This document shows, piece after piece, positions 39,729 through 50,705 of a stretch of 64,000 nucleotides of DNA (positions are counted from its first letter, which is position 1; each line of letters opens with the position of its first letter). Both the position numbers and the translations under genes were made by a program. The notes below the pieces were generated by a model that was given only the letters and a program-made list of their open reading frames with translations, ran no database searches and was not told the origin of the DNA. The stretch is taken from positions 62,001 through 126,000 of the forward strand of contig NZ_PIGG01000031.1 of NCBI RefSeq assembly GCF_002924445.1. The letters are read 5' to 3'. The stretch comes from Minwuia thermotolerans. GTDB taxonomy: Bacteria; Pseudomonadota; Alphaproteobacteria; Minwuiales; Minwuiaceae.

Positions 39729-41624
39729 ATGATGCAGAAGACGCAAAAGGGCATGGCCAAATGGGTCGTCCGGGCCCTGCTGGTCCTCCTGATCCTCAGC
39801 TTCGCGCTGTGGGGTCTGAACGACTTTGTCGGAACGGCCCCGAATGCCCCGGTGGCCACCGTCGGCGACCGCGAGATCGAGAGCCAGCGCTTCGTCAACG
39901 AGGCGCAGCGGCGGATCCAGTTTCTCTCCCAGCAGCAGAACCGGCCCATCGATCCGGAACTCGCCATCCAGATCGGGCTCTACAATCAGGTCCTTTCGGG
40001 GATGGTCGACAACGCTGTCCTGGCCGAGGAAGCCGAGGAACTCGGTCTTGGGGTAACCGACGATGCAGTGGCCATCGAGATCCGCAACGACCCGGGGTTC
40101 ACGGGCCCGACCGGGAACTTCGACCGCTTCCGCTTCGAGGAAACCTTGCGCCGCGCCGGCTTTTCAGAGGGCGAGTTCGTCGAGAGCCTGCGGCAGGACA
40201 TGCTGAACCGGCAGATCGAGTCGACCATGACCGCGGGTCTGGCCCAGGGCCCCGCCCCGATGGCGCGCGCCATCCTGGCCTGGCAGCTCGAAAGCCGGGA
40301 CCTGCGCATCCTCAGGCTGCCCAATGATGCTCTGGCCACCGCGCCGGAGCCGGACGAGGCCGCATTGCGGGCCTATCACGAGGCCAACCCTGTCCCCTTC
40401 ACCGCGCCGGAGCGCCGTTCGGCCCGCATCATCCTGGTGCGGCCGCAGGATCTGGCCGAGAACATCGAAGTCTCCGAAAGCGAGATCGAAGAATCCTATC
40501 AGGCCCGGCTGGCGGAGTTCACCCGCCCGGCCAGCCGCGCCGTGAAACAGGCGATCTTCGCCGACGAGGCCGCCGCCGAAGATGTGCTGGCGCGGATCAA
40601 CGAGGGCGTGGCCTTCGACAAGGCCGTCGAGGATGCGACCGGCTCCGCGCCGATCGATGTCGGCCGCATCGGACCCGGAGACCTGCCCGACCGCGTGGCC
40701 GAGGCCGCCTTCGCCGCCGGGGAAGGCGAGGTTGCCGGACCGGCGCAGAGCGATTTCGGCTGGCACCTGGTTCACGTCACGGAGGTCACCGAGGAGGACG
40801 TCCAGCCGCTTTCCGAGGTGCGGGATGCCGTGGCGCAGGATCTGAAACTGGACCGCGCCATCGGCGATCTGATCGGCATCTCCAACCGCATCGAGGACGA
40901 ACTGGCCGGCGGCGCAAAGGTTGCCGAGGTCGCCGATATCCTGTCGCTGAAGATGATCGAACTGCCGCCTGTGACCCGCCAGGGCCTGACCCTGGAAGGC
41001 GGGAACCCCTCCGAGGGCCTGCCTTCTGCGGCGCTGGAGGAACTGTTCGCTGCCGAACCCGGCGACGACCTGGCGGCGCAGGAACTGGACAACGGCGCGA
41101 TCCTTCTGGTGCAGACGATGGAAGTGGTCCCGCCCGCCCTGCAGCCCTTCGAGGAGGTGCGCGGCGAGGTTGCTGCCGCCTGGCGGCGCGAACAGCTTGC
41201 CGAACTGGCTGCCGCCGAACGCGCGAAGCTGGAACAACGCCTGGAGGGCGGCGAGAGCCTGGAGGACATCGCCGGCGGCTTCGAGGCCGAAGTCGAGACC
41301 GCCGAGGGAGTCACCCGTCAGGCCGGCGCCCCGGACCTGAGCGGCGAACTGCGCGACGCCGTCTTCGCCCTGGAGGCCGGCCAGTCGGCCGGCGGCGGCA
41401 TCCGCGGCGCACAGGTTCTGGTCACAATCGACGCGGTCGAGGAAGCCGATGTCACCGAAAACGGCGACCGGACCGCAGCCCTCGCGGAAGTGATCGGCGA
41501 GTCATTCTCGGAAGACGTGCGCCAGACCCTGCTGCAGACGCTCCGTGACGAACACGGCGTCTCGATCAACCAGCGCGCCTTCACCAACGCCGTGGACCCC
41601 AACGGCATCTATCTCGAACAGTAG
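39729..41624 (+). CDS. ppiD: PpiD-like periplasmic folding factor (peptidyl-prolyl isomerase family)
   Basis: A 631-aa protein anchored by one N-terminal helix ([18 protein letters not shown]) with the bulk in the periplasm. A SurA/PpiD-type N domain (about residues 45-200) is followed by a parvulin-like region (about 225-345, [17 protein letters not shown] and [10 protein letters not shown]). As in many alphaproteobacterial PpiD proteins, the parvulin domain is divergent and may not be catalytic. PpiD stands near the Sec channel and helps newly exported proteins. The tandem ATG at 39729/39732 starts just before the membrane anchor. It precedes trpE by 20 bases. Confidence 0.88.
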   Translation: MMQKTQKGMAKWVVRALLVLLILSFALWGLNDFVGTAPNAPVATVGDREIESQRFVNEAQRRIQFLSQQQNRPIDPELAIQIGLYNQVLSGMVDNAVLAEEAEELGLGVTDDAVAIEIRNDPGFTGPTGNFDRFRFEETLRRAGFSEGEFVESLRQDMLNRQIESTMTAGLAQGPAPMARAILAWQLESRDLRILRLPNDALATAPEPDEAALRAYHEANPVPFTAPERRSARIILVRPQDLAENIEVSESEIEESYQARLAEFTRPASRAVKQAIFADEAAAEDVLARINEGVAFDKAVEDATGSAPIDVGRIGPGDLPDRVAEAAFAAGEGEVAGPAQSDFGWHLVHVTEVTEEDVQPLSEVRDAVAQDLKLDRAIGDLIGISNRIEDELAGGAKVAEVADILSLKMIELPPVTRQGLTLEGGNPSEGLPSAALEELFAAEPGDDLAAQELDNGAILLVQTMEVVPPALQPFEEVRGEVAAAWRREQLAELAAAERAKLEQRLEGGESLEDIAGGFEAEVETAEGVTRQAGAPDLSGELRDAVFALEAGQSAGGGIRGAQVLVTIDAVEEADVTENGDRTAALAEVIGESFSEDVRQTLLQTLRDEHGVSINQRAFTNAVDPNGIYLEQ

Positions 41625-41644
41625 CCTGCCATCGGAACCCTTCC

Positions 41645-43162
41645 ATGAGCTTCACGCCGACCCTTGAGGATTTCCGGACGGTCCATGACGAAGGCCGCGG
41701 CCAGGTCGTCTACACGGAGATCGTCGCCGATCTGGAGACCCCCGTTTCGGCCTTCATGAAGCTGACAGACGGCCGTCCCAACTGCTTCCTGCTGGAATCG
41801 GTGGAGGGCGGCGCGATCCGCGGCCGCTATTCCTTCATCGGCCTGAAACCGGACCTGATCTGGCGTGCCCACGGCGACAAGGCGGAGATCAACCGCTCCG
41901 CCCGCTTCGACCCCGAGGCGTTCGAACCCTGCGCGGAGCCGACGCTGGAAAGCTTCCGCAAGCTGCTGGCCGAGATCCACATCGACCTGCCGCCCGAACT
42001 GCCGCCGATGTCGGCGGGACTGTTCGGCTACATGGCCTATGACACGGTCAAGCTGATGGAGCGCCTGCCCTCGGGCAACCGCGACGCGCTGGGTGTGCCG
42101 GATGCGCTGTTCGTGCGCCCGACGGTGATGGCGATCTTCGACAGCGTGCGCGACATGGTCACGATCGTGACCCCGGTCTGGCCCGAGGAGGGCGTAAGCG
42201 CCAGGCAGTCCTACGCCAGGGCCTGCGAGCGGCTGGCGGATTCGGTGGCCGATTTCGATCGCGCCCTGCCCCACAGCCGCGCAGGCGCCGACGAACTGGC
42301 GGAACTGCCGCCGCCGACGTCGAACACGACGCGCAGCGAGTATCACGCGATGGTCGAGAAGGCGAAGGAGTACATCCGCGCCGGCGACATCTTCCAGATC
42401 GTGCCGTCCCAGCGCTTCGAGGTGCCGTTCACCCTGCCGCCGCTGGCGCTCTACCGCGCGCTCAGGCGCACCAACCCCTCGCCCTTCATGTATTTCCTCG
42501 ATTTCGGCGATTTCTCCGTCGTCGGCTCCAGCCCGGAGATCCTGGTCCGCGTCCGCGACGGCCGGATCACGCTGCGCCCGCTCGCCGGCACCCGGCCCCG
42601 CGGCGCGACGCCGGCTGAGGACGCGGCACTGGCCGAGGAACTCCTGTCCGATCCGAAGGAGCTGGCCGAGCACCTGATGCTGCTCGATCTGGGCCGCAAC
42701 GACGTTGGCCGCGTGGCGAAGATCGGCACAGTCAACGTGACCGAGAAGTTCGTCATCGAACGCTACAGCCACGTCATGCACATCGTCTCCAATGTGGAGG
42801 GCGAACTGGACGACAGCCACGACGCGCTCGACGCCCTGATCGGCGGCTTTCCGGCCGGCACGGTCTCCGGGGCGCCGAAGGTCCGGGCGATGGAGATCAT
42901 CGAGGAACTGGAAAAGGACAAGCGCCATCTCTACGCCGGCGGCATCGGCTATTTCTCGGCCGGCGGCGCCATGGACACGGCGATCGTGCTGCGCACCGCC
43001 GTGGTCAAGGACGGGGTGATGCACGTCCAGGCCGGCGGCGGCGTTGTCGCCGACAGCGACCCCGAAGCCGAGTATCAGGAGACGGTGAACAAGGCCAAGG
43101 CGCTGATGCGCGCCGCCGAGGAAGCCGTCCGCTTCGCCGCGCGTTCGGGGAACATGCGGTAG
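41645..43162 (+). CDS. trpE: Anthranilate synthase component I
   Basis: A 505-aa enzyme that makes anthranilate from chorismate in tryptophan synthesis. LLESVEGGAIRGRYSFIGL carries the tryptophan feedback-binding LLES; the chorismate-enzyme core shows QIVPSQRFEV, LAGTRPRGATPAEDAAL and DLGRNDVGRVAKIG. It normally needs TrpG as glutamine amidotransferase. In many alphaproteobacteria ppiD-trpE is followed by trpG, trpD and trpC, but here the run is cut after trpE by a palindromic repeat and an opposing gene, so trpG must be elsewhere. Confidence 0.96.
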   Translation: MSFTPTLEDFRTVHDEGRGQVVYTEIVADLETPVSAFMKLTDGRPNCFLLESVEGGAIRGRYSFIGLKPDLIWRAHGDKAEINRSARFDPEAFEPCAEPTLESFRKLLAEIHIDLPPELPPMSAGLFGYMAYDTVKLMERLPSGNRDALGVPDALFVRPTVMAIFDSVRDMVTIVTPVWPEEGVSARQSYARACERLADSVADFDRALPHSRAGADELAELPPPTSNTTRSEYHAMVEKAKEYIRAGDIFQIVPSQRFEVPFTLPPLALYRALRRTNPSPFMYFLDFGDFSVVGSSPEILVRVRDGRITLRPLAGTRPRGATPAEDAALAEELLSDPKELAEHLMLLDLGRNDVGRVAKIGTVNVTEKFVIERYSHVMHIVSNVEGELDDSHDALDALIGGFPAGTVSGAPKVRAMEIIEELEKDKRHLYAGGIGYFSAGGAMDTAIVLRTAVVKDGVMHVQAGGGVVADSDPEAEYQETVNKAKALMRAAEEAVRFAARSGNMR

Positions 43163-43181
43163 AGTCGTCTGACCACACTCC

Positions 43182-43268
43182 GTCACCCCCGCCCCTGTGC
43201 GAGGGCCCGGTGCGGCTTCGCCGCGAGTCAATGAATTGACCGGATGCCCGCACGAAGGCGGGCAAGAC
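43182..43268. repeat. Intergenic palindromic repeat, family A, copy 2
   Basis: An 87-base element ending exactly one base before the stop codon of the convergent thioesterase gene. It matches the copy at 23825-23911 along its full length with 15 differences. Inverted-repeat ends (GTCACCCCCGCC, GGCGGGCAAGAC) and the inner GCGGCTTCGCCGC hairpin are kept. It fills the gap between trpE and the thioesterase. Confidence 0.85.
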
Positions 43269-43757
43269 CTATTTCTCCGGAACCGGAAACGCCTTCGCGT
43301 AGTCGGCGAGCTTCGCCTTCCAGTCCGCCGGCATGGCCTGGGCGGCAATGGCGCCGGGGCCGACATGGCGGATGTGGACGCCCGTCAGCTTGCCGGTGAA
43401 ACAGACGTCGCCCGCCATGGTGCGGGAAATGAAATGCAGATCGAAGGACGACGCGCCCAGCCTGCCCACGTGGACGGCGATGTCGATGGCCTGCCCCGCC
43501 GGCACCGGCTTCAGGAAGTCCATCGAGGCGTGGACCATGGGGGTGCCGGTGCCGCTTTCCGTCTGCATGTCCCGCCAGTGGCGGCCGGTGAGCGCGATGA
43601 AGAAATCCTCCGCCGCCTCGACCATGTAATCCAGATAGGTCCCGGTGTAGACGATCCCCGCCGGATCGGAATCGCCCCAGCGGACCAGACGGCGGACGGT
43701 GAAGGGCGCGCGCGCGACCACCTGGGGCGTGCGCGGGTCGGTCGTATTGTCTTTCAA
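43269..43757 (-). CDS. 4-hydroxybenzoyl-CoA thioesterase-like hotdog protein
   Basis: A 162-aa hotdog-fold acyl-CoA thioesterase. VRWGDSDPAGIVYTGTYLDY carries the D-x-D-P-A-G-I motif (D29/D31) with the catalytic Asp of the 4-hydroxybenzoyl-CoA and YbgC-type families. The start is probably a TTG at 43757, since AGGA lies about 8 bases upstream and no ATG or GTG occurs before the conserved motif. The true substrate is unknown; aromatic or short acyl-CoA are both possible. It is divergent from the betaine aldehyde dehydrogenase gene. Confidence 0.83.
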   Translation of the reverse strand: MKDNTTDPRTPQVVARAPFTVRRLVRWGDSDPAGIVYTGTYLDYMVEAAEDFFIALTGRHWRDMQTESGTGTPMVHASMDFLKPVPAGQAIDIAVHVGRLGASSFDLHFISRTMAGDVCFTGKLTGVHIRHVGPGAIAAQAMPADWKAKLADYAKAFPVPEK

Positions 43758-43837
43758 ACCGGATTTCCTGTTGCGGCGAGCGGTCGGGCGATGATCCTAT
43801 CGCCGCCTTCCGGCGGAGCAAGGAAAGGCGCAAGGCC

Positions 43838-45334
43838 ATGGCGGCAGACCAGACCCATTACGGTCCGAACACTACCCTCGGCGTGCAACAGCTCTTCATC
43901 GGCGGCCGCTACCGGCCCGGCACGGCGGAAATCAGCTTCGAGAACCTGAATCCGGCCACGAACCACGTCATCTGCGAGGTCGAGATGGCCTCGGCCGAGG
44001 ACGTCGAGGCCGCCGTCGAGGCCGCGCAGGAAGCCTTCCTCATCTGGTCGGCGACGCCGGCGCGGGAACGGGCGAAAGTGCTGCTGCGTGCGGCGGCCAT
44101 CCTCCGCGAGCGCAACAGGGAACTGGCGCGGCTGGAGACGCTGGACACCGGCAAGCCCATCGCCGAGACCGCCGAGGTCGACGTCATCACCGGCGCGGAG
44201 ATGCTGGAGTACTATGCCGGCCTGGCGCCGGCGATACACGGCGAGCACCATGATTTCGGTCCCGACGCCTTCGCCATGGTGCGCCGCGAGCCGCTGGGCG
44301 TCTGCGCCGGCATCGGAGCATGGAACTATCCCATCCAGATCGCGCTGTGGAAGTCGGCGCCGGCGCTGGCCTGCGGCAACACGATGATCTTCAAGCCCGC
44401 GGAGCTGACGCCAGTTTCGGCGCTGAAGCTCGCCGAGATCTATCTCGAGGCCGGGCTGCCGCCGGGCGCCTTCAACGTCGTCCAGGGCGACGGCCGCGTC
44501 GGCCAGCTTCTCTCACGCCATCCCGGAATCGCCAAGATCAGCCTCACCGGCGAGGTCGGCACGGGCCGCAAGGTCATGGCCGACGCCGCGCAGACGCTGA
44601 AGGGCGTGACGCTGGAGCTGGGCGGCAAGTCGCCGCTGATCGTCTTCGACGACGCCGATTTCGACGGCGCGGTCGACGCCGCCATGTCGGCGAATTTCTA
44701 CTCGGCCGGCGAGGTCTGCTCCAACGGCACCCGCGTGTTCGTCCAGCGCCGCATCTACCGCCGCTTCCTGGAAAGCCTGGAGGACAAGGTCGCCCGCATT
44801 CCGCTCGGCGACCCGTTCGACCCGGCGACGCGTATCGGCGCACTGATCAGCGCCGGCCATCTGGAGAAGGTCATGGGCCATATCGAGGCGGCGCGGCGCT
44901 CCAACGCGCTGCACGTCGTCGGCGGCCACCGCCCGGAAGACCCCGCCCTTGCCGCGGGCAATTTCGTCCATCCGGCGGTCTTCGCCGAGTGCACCGACGA
45001 CATGAGCTTCGTCCGCGACGAGATCTTCGGCCCCGTCATGGCGGTGCTGCCCTTCGAGGAGGAGCACGAGGTCGTCGCCCGCGCCAACCACACGCCCTTC
45101 GGCCTGGCCGGCGCAGTCTTCACCACGGACTTCGCCCGCGCCCACCGCGTCGCCAACGCGCTGCAGGCCGGCACGGTCTGGATCAACGACTACAACGTGA
45201 CGCCGCCGGAAGTGCCCTTCGGCGGCCACAAGCAGTCGGGCGTCGGCCGGGAGAACGGGTTGGAAACCATCGGCCACTTCACCCAGACGAAGACCATCTA
45301 CGCCAATCTCGGCAGGGTCGCGCCGTACTTCTGA
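43838..45334 (+). CDS. betB: Betaine aldehyde dehydrogenase-like NAD(P)+ enzyme
   Basis: A 498-aa aldehyde dehydrogenase. It has WNYPIQIALWKSAPALACGN, catalytic E260 in LELGGKSPLIV, nucleophile C294 in GEVCSNGTRVF, and the C-terminal PFGGHKQSGVGREN. The GIGAWNYPIQIA and GEVCSNGTRVFV patterns match BetB, which oxidises betaine aldehyde to the osmolyte glycine betaine. Related 4-trimethylaminobutyraldehyde dehydrogenases are hard to separate by eye. No betA, betI or transporter lies beside it, so the osmotic role is inferred from family only. Confidence 0.85.
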   Translation: MAADQTHYGPNTTLGVQQLFIGGRYRPGTAEISFENLNPATNHVICEVEMASAEDVEAAVEAAQEAFLIWSATPARERAKVLLRAAAILRERNRELARLETLDTGKPIAETAEVDVITGAEMLEYYAGLAPAIHGEHHDFGPDAFAMVRREPLGVCAGIGAWNYPIQIALWKSAPALACGNTMIFKPAELTPVSALKLAEIYLEAGLPPGAFNVVQGDGRVGQLLSRHPGIAKISLTGEVGTGRKVMADAAQTLKGVTLELGGKSPLIVFDDADFDGAVDAAMSANFYSAGEVCSNGTRVFVQRRIYRRFLESLEDKVARIPLGDPFDPATRIGALISAGHLEKVMGHIEAARRSNALHVVGGHRPEDPALAAGNFVHPAVFAECTDDMSFVRDEIFGPVMAVLPFEEEHEVVARANHTPFGLAGAVFTTDFARAHRVANALQAGTVWINDYNVTPPEVPFGGHKQSGVGRENGLETIGHFTQTKTIYANLGRVAPYF

Positions 45335-45351
45335 ACACCCGGAATCACGGC

Positions 45352-45418
45352 GTCCTGGGGCTTGACCCCAGGACCCGGTCCTTTGGTTCGCCGGGCCCCT
45401 GGATCGAGTCCAGGGGCA
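45352..45418. repeat. Intergenic palindromic repeat, family B, copy 1
   Basis: Two perfect hairpins: GTCCTGGGG-cttga-CCCCAGGAC (45352-45374) and CCCCTGGA-tcgag-TCCAGGGG (45396-45416). It lies between the convergent betB and ABC-exporter genes and could also work as a two-way terminator. The rest of this 138-base gap shows no gene. Confidence 0.85.
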
Positions 45419-45472
45419 ACAAATCAGGACGGTTCCACCAAACACGGAAACGGTCCCATGAGACCGTTCGAA

Positions 45473-47296
45473 CTATTCCGCGGCGCTGACCGCACCTTCG
45501 CCGTCCTGCGCCCGCTCGGCCTGCTGGCGCCGCCACATGTGAGCGTAGAGGCCATTGCGGGCGATCAGTTCATGATGCTGGCCGCGTTCGGCGATGCGTC
45601 CGCCGTCCAGCACGATGATCTGGTCGGCGTTGACCACCGTCGAGAGCCGATGCGCGATCATCAGCGTCGTCCGGCCCTGGGAGACGCGGGTCAGCGCCTT
45701 CTGGATCTCCCGCTCCGTCGCCGTGTCCAGCGCCGAGGTCGCCTCGTCGAAGATCATCACGCCGGGATCCTTGAGCATCATCCGCGCGATGGCGACGCGC
45801 TGCTTCTCGCCGCCGGAGAGCTTCAGGCCGCGTTCGCCGACGATGCTGGCCAGCCCGTCGGGCAGGCTGTCGATCAGGGGGCGGAGCTGGGCCGCGTCGA
45901 TCGCCGCGTTCATCTGCGCGTCGCCGGCCTCCAGATCGCCATAGCGGATGTTGTGCTCCAGCGTGTCGTTGAACAGCACCACGTCCTGGGGCACGACGCC
46001 CAGGGTCCGGCGCAGCGACGCCTGGGTAACGTCGCGGATGTCCTGTCCGTCGATCAGGATGCGGCCGCCGGTGACGTCGAAGAAGCGGAACAGCAGCCGC
46101 GTCAGCGTGGACTTGCCGCCGCCGGATTCGCCGACCACGGCAATGGTGTGGCCGGGCGGCACCTCGAAGGAAACGCCATCCAGCACCGTCCGCCGCGGAT
46201 CGTAGCCGAAGGTCACGTTATCGAACTCGATATGCCCGCCGCGGAAGGCGAGCGGTTTCGCGTCCGGCGCATCGCCGACCTCGATCTCCCGGTCCAGCAG
46301 GCCGAACATCTTCTGCATGTCGACCAGGCTCTGCTTCACCTCGCGGTAGACCATGCCCAGCATGTTGAGAGGCATGTAGAGCTGGATCAGGAAGGCGTTG
46401 ATCAGAACGAAATCGCCGATGGTCATGGAACCGTCGGCGACGCCCCTTGCCGCCAGCACCATGACGATGACCAGGCCCGTGGCGACGATGAGGCCCTGCC
46501 CGGTGTTCAGGAAAGCCAGGCTGACCTGGCTGCGCACCGCCGCCTTCTCGTAGCCCGCGAGCCGATTGTCGAAGCGCTCGACCTCGTAGGGTTCGTTGGC
46601 GAAATAGCGCACGGTCTCGAAGTTCAGCAGGCTGTCGACGGAGCTGGCATAGGCCTCCTCGTCGCGTCGGTTCATCTCCCGGCGGATGCCGATGCGCCAC
46701 TCGGTCACCAGAAAGGTAAAGGCGATGAAGGCGATCACAGTGGCGAAGGTCGCGACGGCGAACCAGAACTGGTACTCGATCACCAGAATGCCGAGAAAGA
46801 TCACCGCCTGGCCGACCACGGGGACGACGTTGAACAGCGCCATGCGCAACAGGAAATCGATCGCCTTGGCGCCGCGGTCGATGAGCTGATGCAGGGCGCC
46901 GGTGCGGCGTTCGGTATGGAAGCGGTAGCTGAGCTCGTGCAGACGCTGGAAGACGCGGCGCGCCACCCGCCGCGCGGCCCGCTGCCCGACCGCGGAGAAG
47001 ATGCCGTCGCGGGCCTGCGCCAGACCCTGCTGCAGGACACGGCCTAGGCCATAGGCCACCACGAAGGCGATCGCCGCCCCGATGGCAATATTCTCCGCAT
47101 CCAGCGAGTCCACGGCGTGCTTGAGCAGGAACGGCACCGTCGCGCCGGCCGCGATGGAACCGGCCAGGAAGCAGGCGGCAAGAACGATGCGCAGCTTCGG
47201 CCGCCAGTCGTCCTTCGGCCAGAGATAGGGCAGCAACCGGCGCAGCACGCTCCAGTCGGGCGGGCCGGACGGCGTGCCGGATACGGTGTTCCTCAA
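45473..47296 (-). CDS. ATM1/HMT1-type ABC exporter (membrane-ATPase half-transporter)
   Basis: A 607-aa homodimeric inner-membrane exporter. The N-terminal half has six helices and the Atm1-type loops RFHTERRTGAL and NFETVRYFANEPYEV; the ATPase half has GESGGGKST, the signature LSGGEKQRVAIAR and VMIFDEATSALD. Bacterial Atm1 proteins export glutathione-linked metals or sulfur compounds. I place the start at a TTG (47296): GGAAGGAGG ends four bases upstream, while the open-frame ATG at 47323 has no ribosome site and reaches toward a palindromic repeat. It is a stand-alone gene between two repeat elements. Confidence 0.9.
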   Translation of the reverse strand: MRNTVSGTPSGPPDWSVLRRLLPYLWPKDDWRPKLRIVLAACFLAGSIAAGATVPFLLKHAVDSLDAENIAIGAAIAFVVAYGLGRVLQQGLAQARDGIFSAVGQRAARRVARRVFQRLHELSYRFHTERRTGALHQLIDRGAKAIDFLLRMALFNVVPVVGQAVIFLGILVIEYQFWFAVATFATVIAFIAFTFLVTEWRIGIRREMNRRDEEAYASSVDSLLNFETVRYFANEPYEVERFDNRLAGYEKAAVRSQVSLAFLNTGQGLIVATGLVIVMVLAARGVADGSMTIGDFVLINAFLIQLYMPLNMLGMVYREVKQSLVDMQKMFGLLDREIEVGDAPDAKPLAFRGGHIEFDNVTFGYDPRRTVLDGVSFEVPPGHTIAVVGESGGGKSTLTRLLFRFFDVTGGRILIDGQDIRDVTQASLRRTLGVVPQDVVLFNDTLEHNIRYGDLEAGDAQMNAAIDAAQLRPLIDSLPDGLASIVGERGLKLSGGEKQRVAIARMMLKDPGVMIFDEATSALDTATEREIQKALTRVSQGRTTLMIAHRLSTVVNADQIIVLDGGRIAERGQHHELIARNGLYAHMWRRQQAERAQDGEGAVSAAE

Positions 47297-47330
47297 CGAT
47301 CCTCCTTCCGTCGACCACAACATTTGCCGG

Positions 47331-47425
47331 TTCTGGGGCTCGACTCCGGGACCCGGTCAGGCGTCACGTCGAGACCTGGCTCCGGGATCAAGGGCCCGCC
47401 CCGGACATTATCCGGAGTCCCGGAG
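47331..47425. repeat. Intergenic palindromic repeat, family B, copy 2 (degenerate)
   Basis: It starts with TTCTGGGGCTCGACTCCGGG and contains a later GGGATCAAGGGCCC part and CCGGACATTATCCGG, so the same layout as the other two copies but with broken arms. It lies between the ABC-exporter start and the first crotonase stop. Its right boundary is approximate. Confidence 0.6.
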
Positions 47426-47468
47426 CGGGCAGCGATATCCTTCACAACTGTCGCTCCGCCCGCGTAAT

Positions 47469-48263
47469 TCAACGCCCGGTATAGCGCGGCGGGCGTTTCT
47501 CGAGGAACGACTGCACGCCTTCCTTGTAGTCCTCGCCGGTCATGGAGAGACAGAACTGGTCGGCGTCCATGAAGCTGACGGCGTGGTTGAGCGCCTTGGC
47601 GGCGACGTCGACGTCCTTCTTGCACATGCGCACCTGCACCGGGGGCAGGCTGGCGATGCGTTCGGCCATCTCCAGTGCCTTGTGCAGCGCGCCGCCCTTC
47701 GGCGCCACCTCGTCGGCCAGACCCCATTCCAGCGCCCGTTCCGCGCCGACCTTCTCCGCCATCACGACGAGGCGTTTGGTCCGGGCGGGCCCGCAAAGGT
47801 TCACGAAGCGCGGCACCGAGTTCCAGCTCATGTTCATGCCGCGCTCGATCTCGGAGACGTAGTAGGTCGCCCCCTCTCCCATGACGCGGAGGTCGAGGGA
47901 ACAGGCCAGCGCCACCCCGCCGCCGACGCACCAGCCTTCGACGGCGCAGATGGTCATCTGTTCCAGCTCCTCCCAGGCGCGGCAGAGCCGCGGCCCGCGC
48001 TGGATCGAGCGCCGCCTGGCCAGCAGGCCGGCCTCGGCGCGCTGCTCGGCGACCGGATCCTTCAGGTCGAACCCCATGGAGAAATTGTCGTCGCGGCCGG
48101 CCAGCACCACGACCGAGCTTTCCAGATCTTCGTCCAGATGGCGGGCGATGTCGGTCAGTTCCTTCATCAGGGCGTCCGACAGGGGATTGGCCGCAATGCC
48201 CCTGTCGAAACGGACGATGACGATGCGCCCCCGACGCTCGATCGTCGAAAACTGCAGTTCCAT
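47469..48263 (-). CDS. Enoyl-CoA hydratase/isomerase family protein (first crotonase)
   Basis: A 264-aa crotonase-fold protein. The CoA-binding and oxyanion segments are FSMGFDLKDP and VEGWCVGGGVALACSLDLRV. The usual PGxGG stretch near the catalytic Glu is replaced by MNMSWNSVPRFVNLCGP, so the reaction may not be plain hydration of enoyl-CoA; isomerase, hydrolase or decarboxylase activity is possible. The C-terminal SFLEKRPPRYTGR is common for the family. No beta-oxidation partner gene is adjacent. Confidence 0.8.
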   Translation of the reverse strand: MELQFSTIERRGRIVIVRFDRGIAANPLSDALMKELTDIARHLDEDLESSVVVLAGRDDNFSMGFDLKDPVAEQRAEAGLLARRRSIQRGPRLCRAWEELEQMTICAVEGWCVGGGVALACSLDLRVMGEGATYYVSEIERGMNMSWNSVPRFVNLCGPARTKRLVVMAEKVGAERALEWGLADEVAPKGGALHKALEMAERIASLPPVQVRMCKKDVDVAAKALNHAVSFMDADQFCLSMTGEDYKEGVQSFLEKRPPRYTGR

Positions 48264-48331
48264 GATTTCCTCCCCGCGCGTTCAGGCTAGATTGCGGCTC
48301 AGCCTAGTCCAATCAGCGGAGGAAAGAAGCC

Positions 48332-48619
48332 ATGGCCGCTTATGTGATCGCCCGCGTCAACGTCACCGATCCGGAGAAGTACGAGAACTACAAGGCGCTG
48401 GCGCCCGCCGCCATCAAGAAGTACGGCGGCGAGTACCTGGCCCGCGGCGGCGCGCTGGCGACGCTGGAGGGCGACGAGGAGACCCGCCGCGTGGTCGTGC
48501 TCCGCTTCGCCGACATGAAGGCGGCGCAGGCGTTCTACGATTCGCCGGAATACCAGGCCGCCAAGAAGGAACGCGAAGGCGCCGCCGACGGCCAGTTCAT
48601 CGTCGTCGAGGGGCTGTAG
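48332..48619 (+). CDS. DUF1330 family protein
   Basis: A 95-aa dimeric alpha-beta barrel-type protein. MAAYVIARVNVTDPEKYENY, then KYGGEYLARGG and RVVVLRFADMKAAQAFYDSP, is the DUF1330 pattern. Function is unknown for most members. AGCGGAGGAAAG precedes the ATG at 48332 at good distance. It is divergent from the first crotonase gene by 68 bases and is followed by a palindromic repeat. Confidence 0.9.
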   Translation: MAAYVIARVNVTDPEKYENYKALAPAAIKKYGGEYLARGGALATLEGDEETRRVVVLRFADMKAAQAFYDSPEYQAAKKEREGAADGQFIVVEGL

Positions 48620-48626
48620 CTTCCTT

Positions 48627-48703
48627 GTCGTCCCTGGGCTCGACCCAGGGACCCAGCGGAAAGTGACGGCGGATCTGGGCCCCTGGATCACGTCCCGGGG
48701 CGC
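48627..48703. repeat. Intergenic palindromic repeat, family B, copy 3
   Basis: Perfect hairpin TCCCTGGG-ctcga-CCCAGGGA (48631-48651) and a near-perfect one at 48680-48700 (CCCCTGGA-tcacg-TCCCGGGG). It sits between the ends of the convergent DUF1330 and second crotonase genes. Confidence 0.82.
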
Positions 48704-48718
48704 CATCTCCTTTCCAGC

Positions 48719-50670
<1,952 letters not shown>

Positions 50671-50705
50671 CCCTTTGTTCGCCATGGCGGGCGAGACTGC
50701 GCGCC

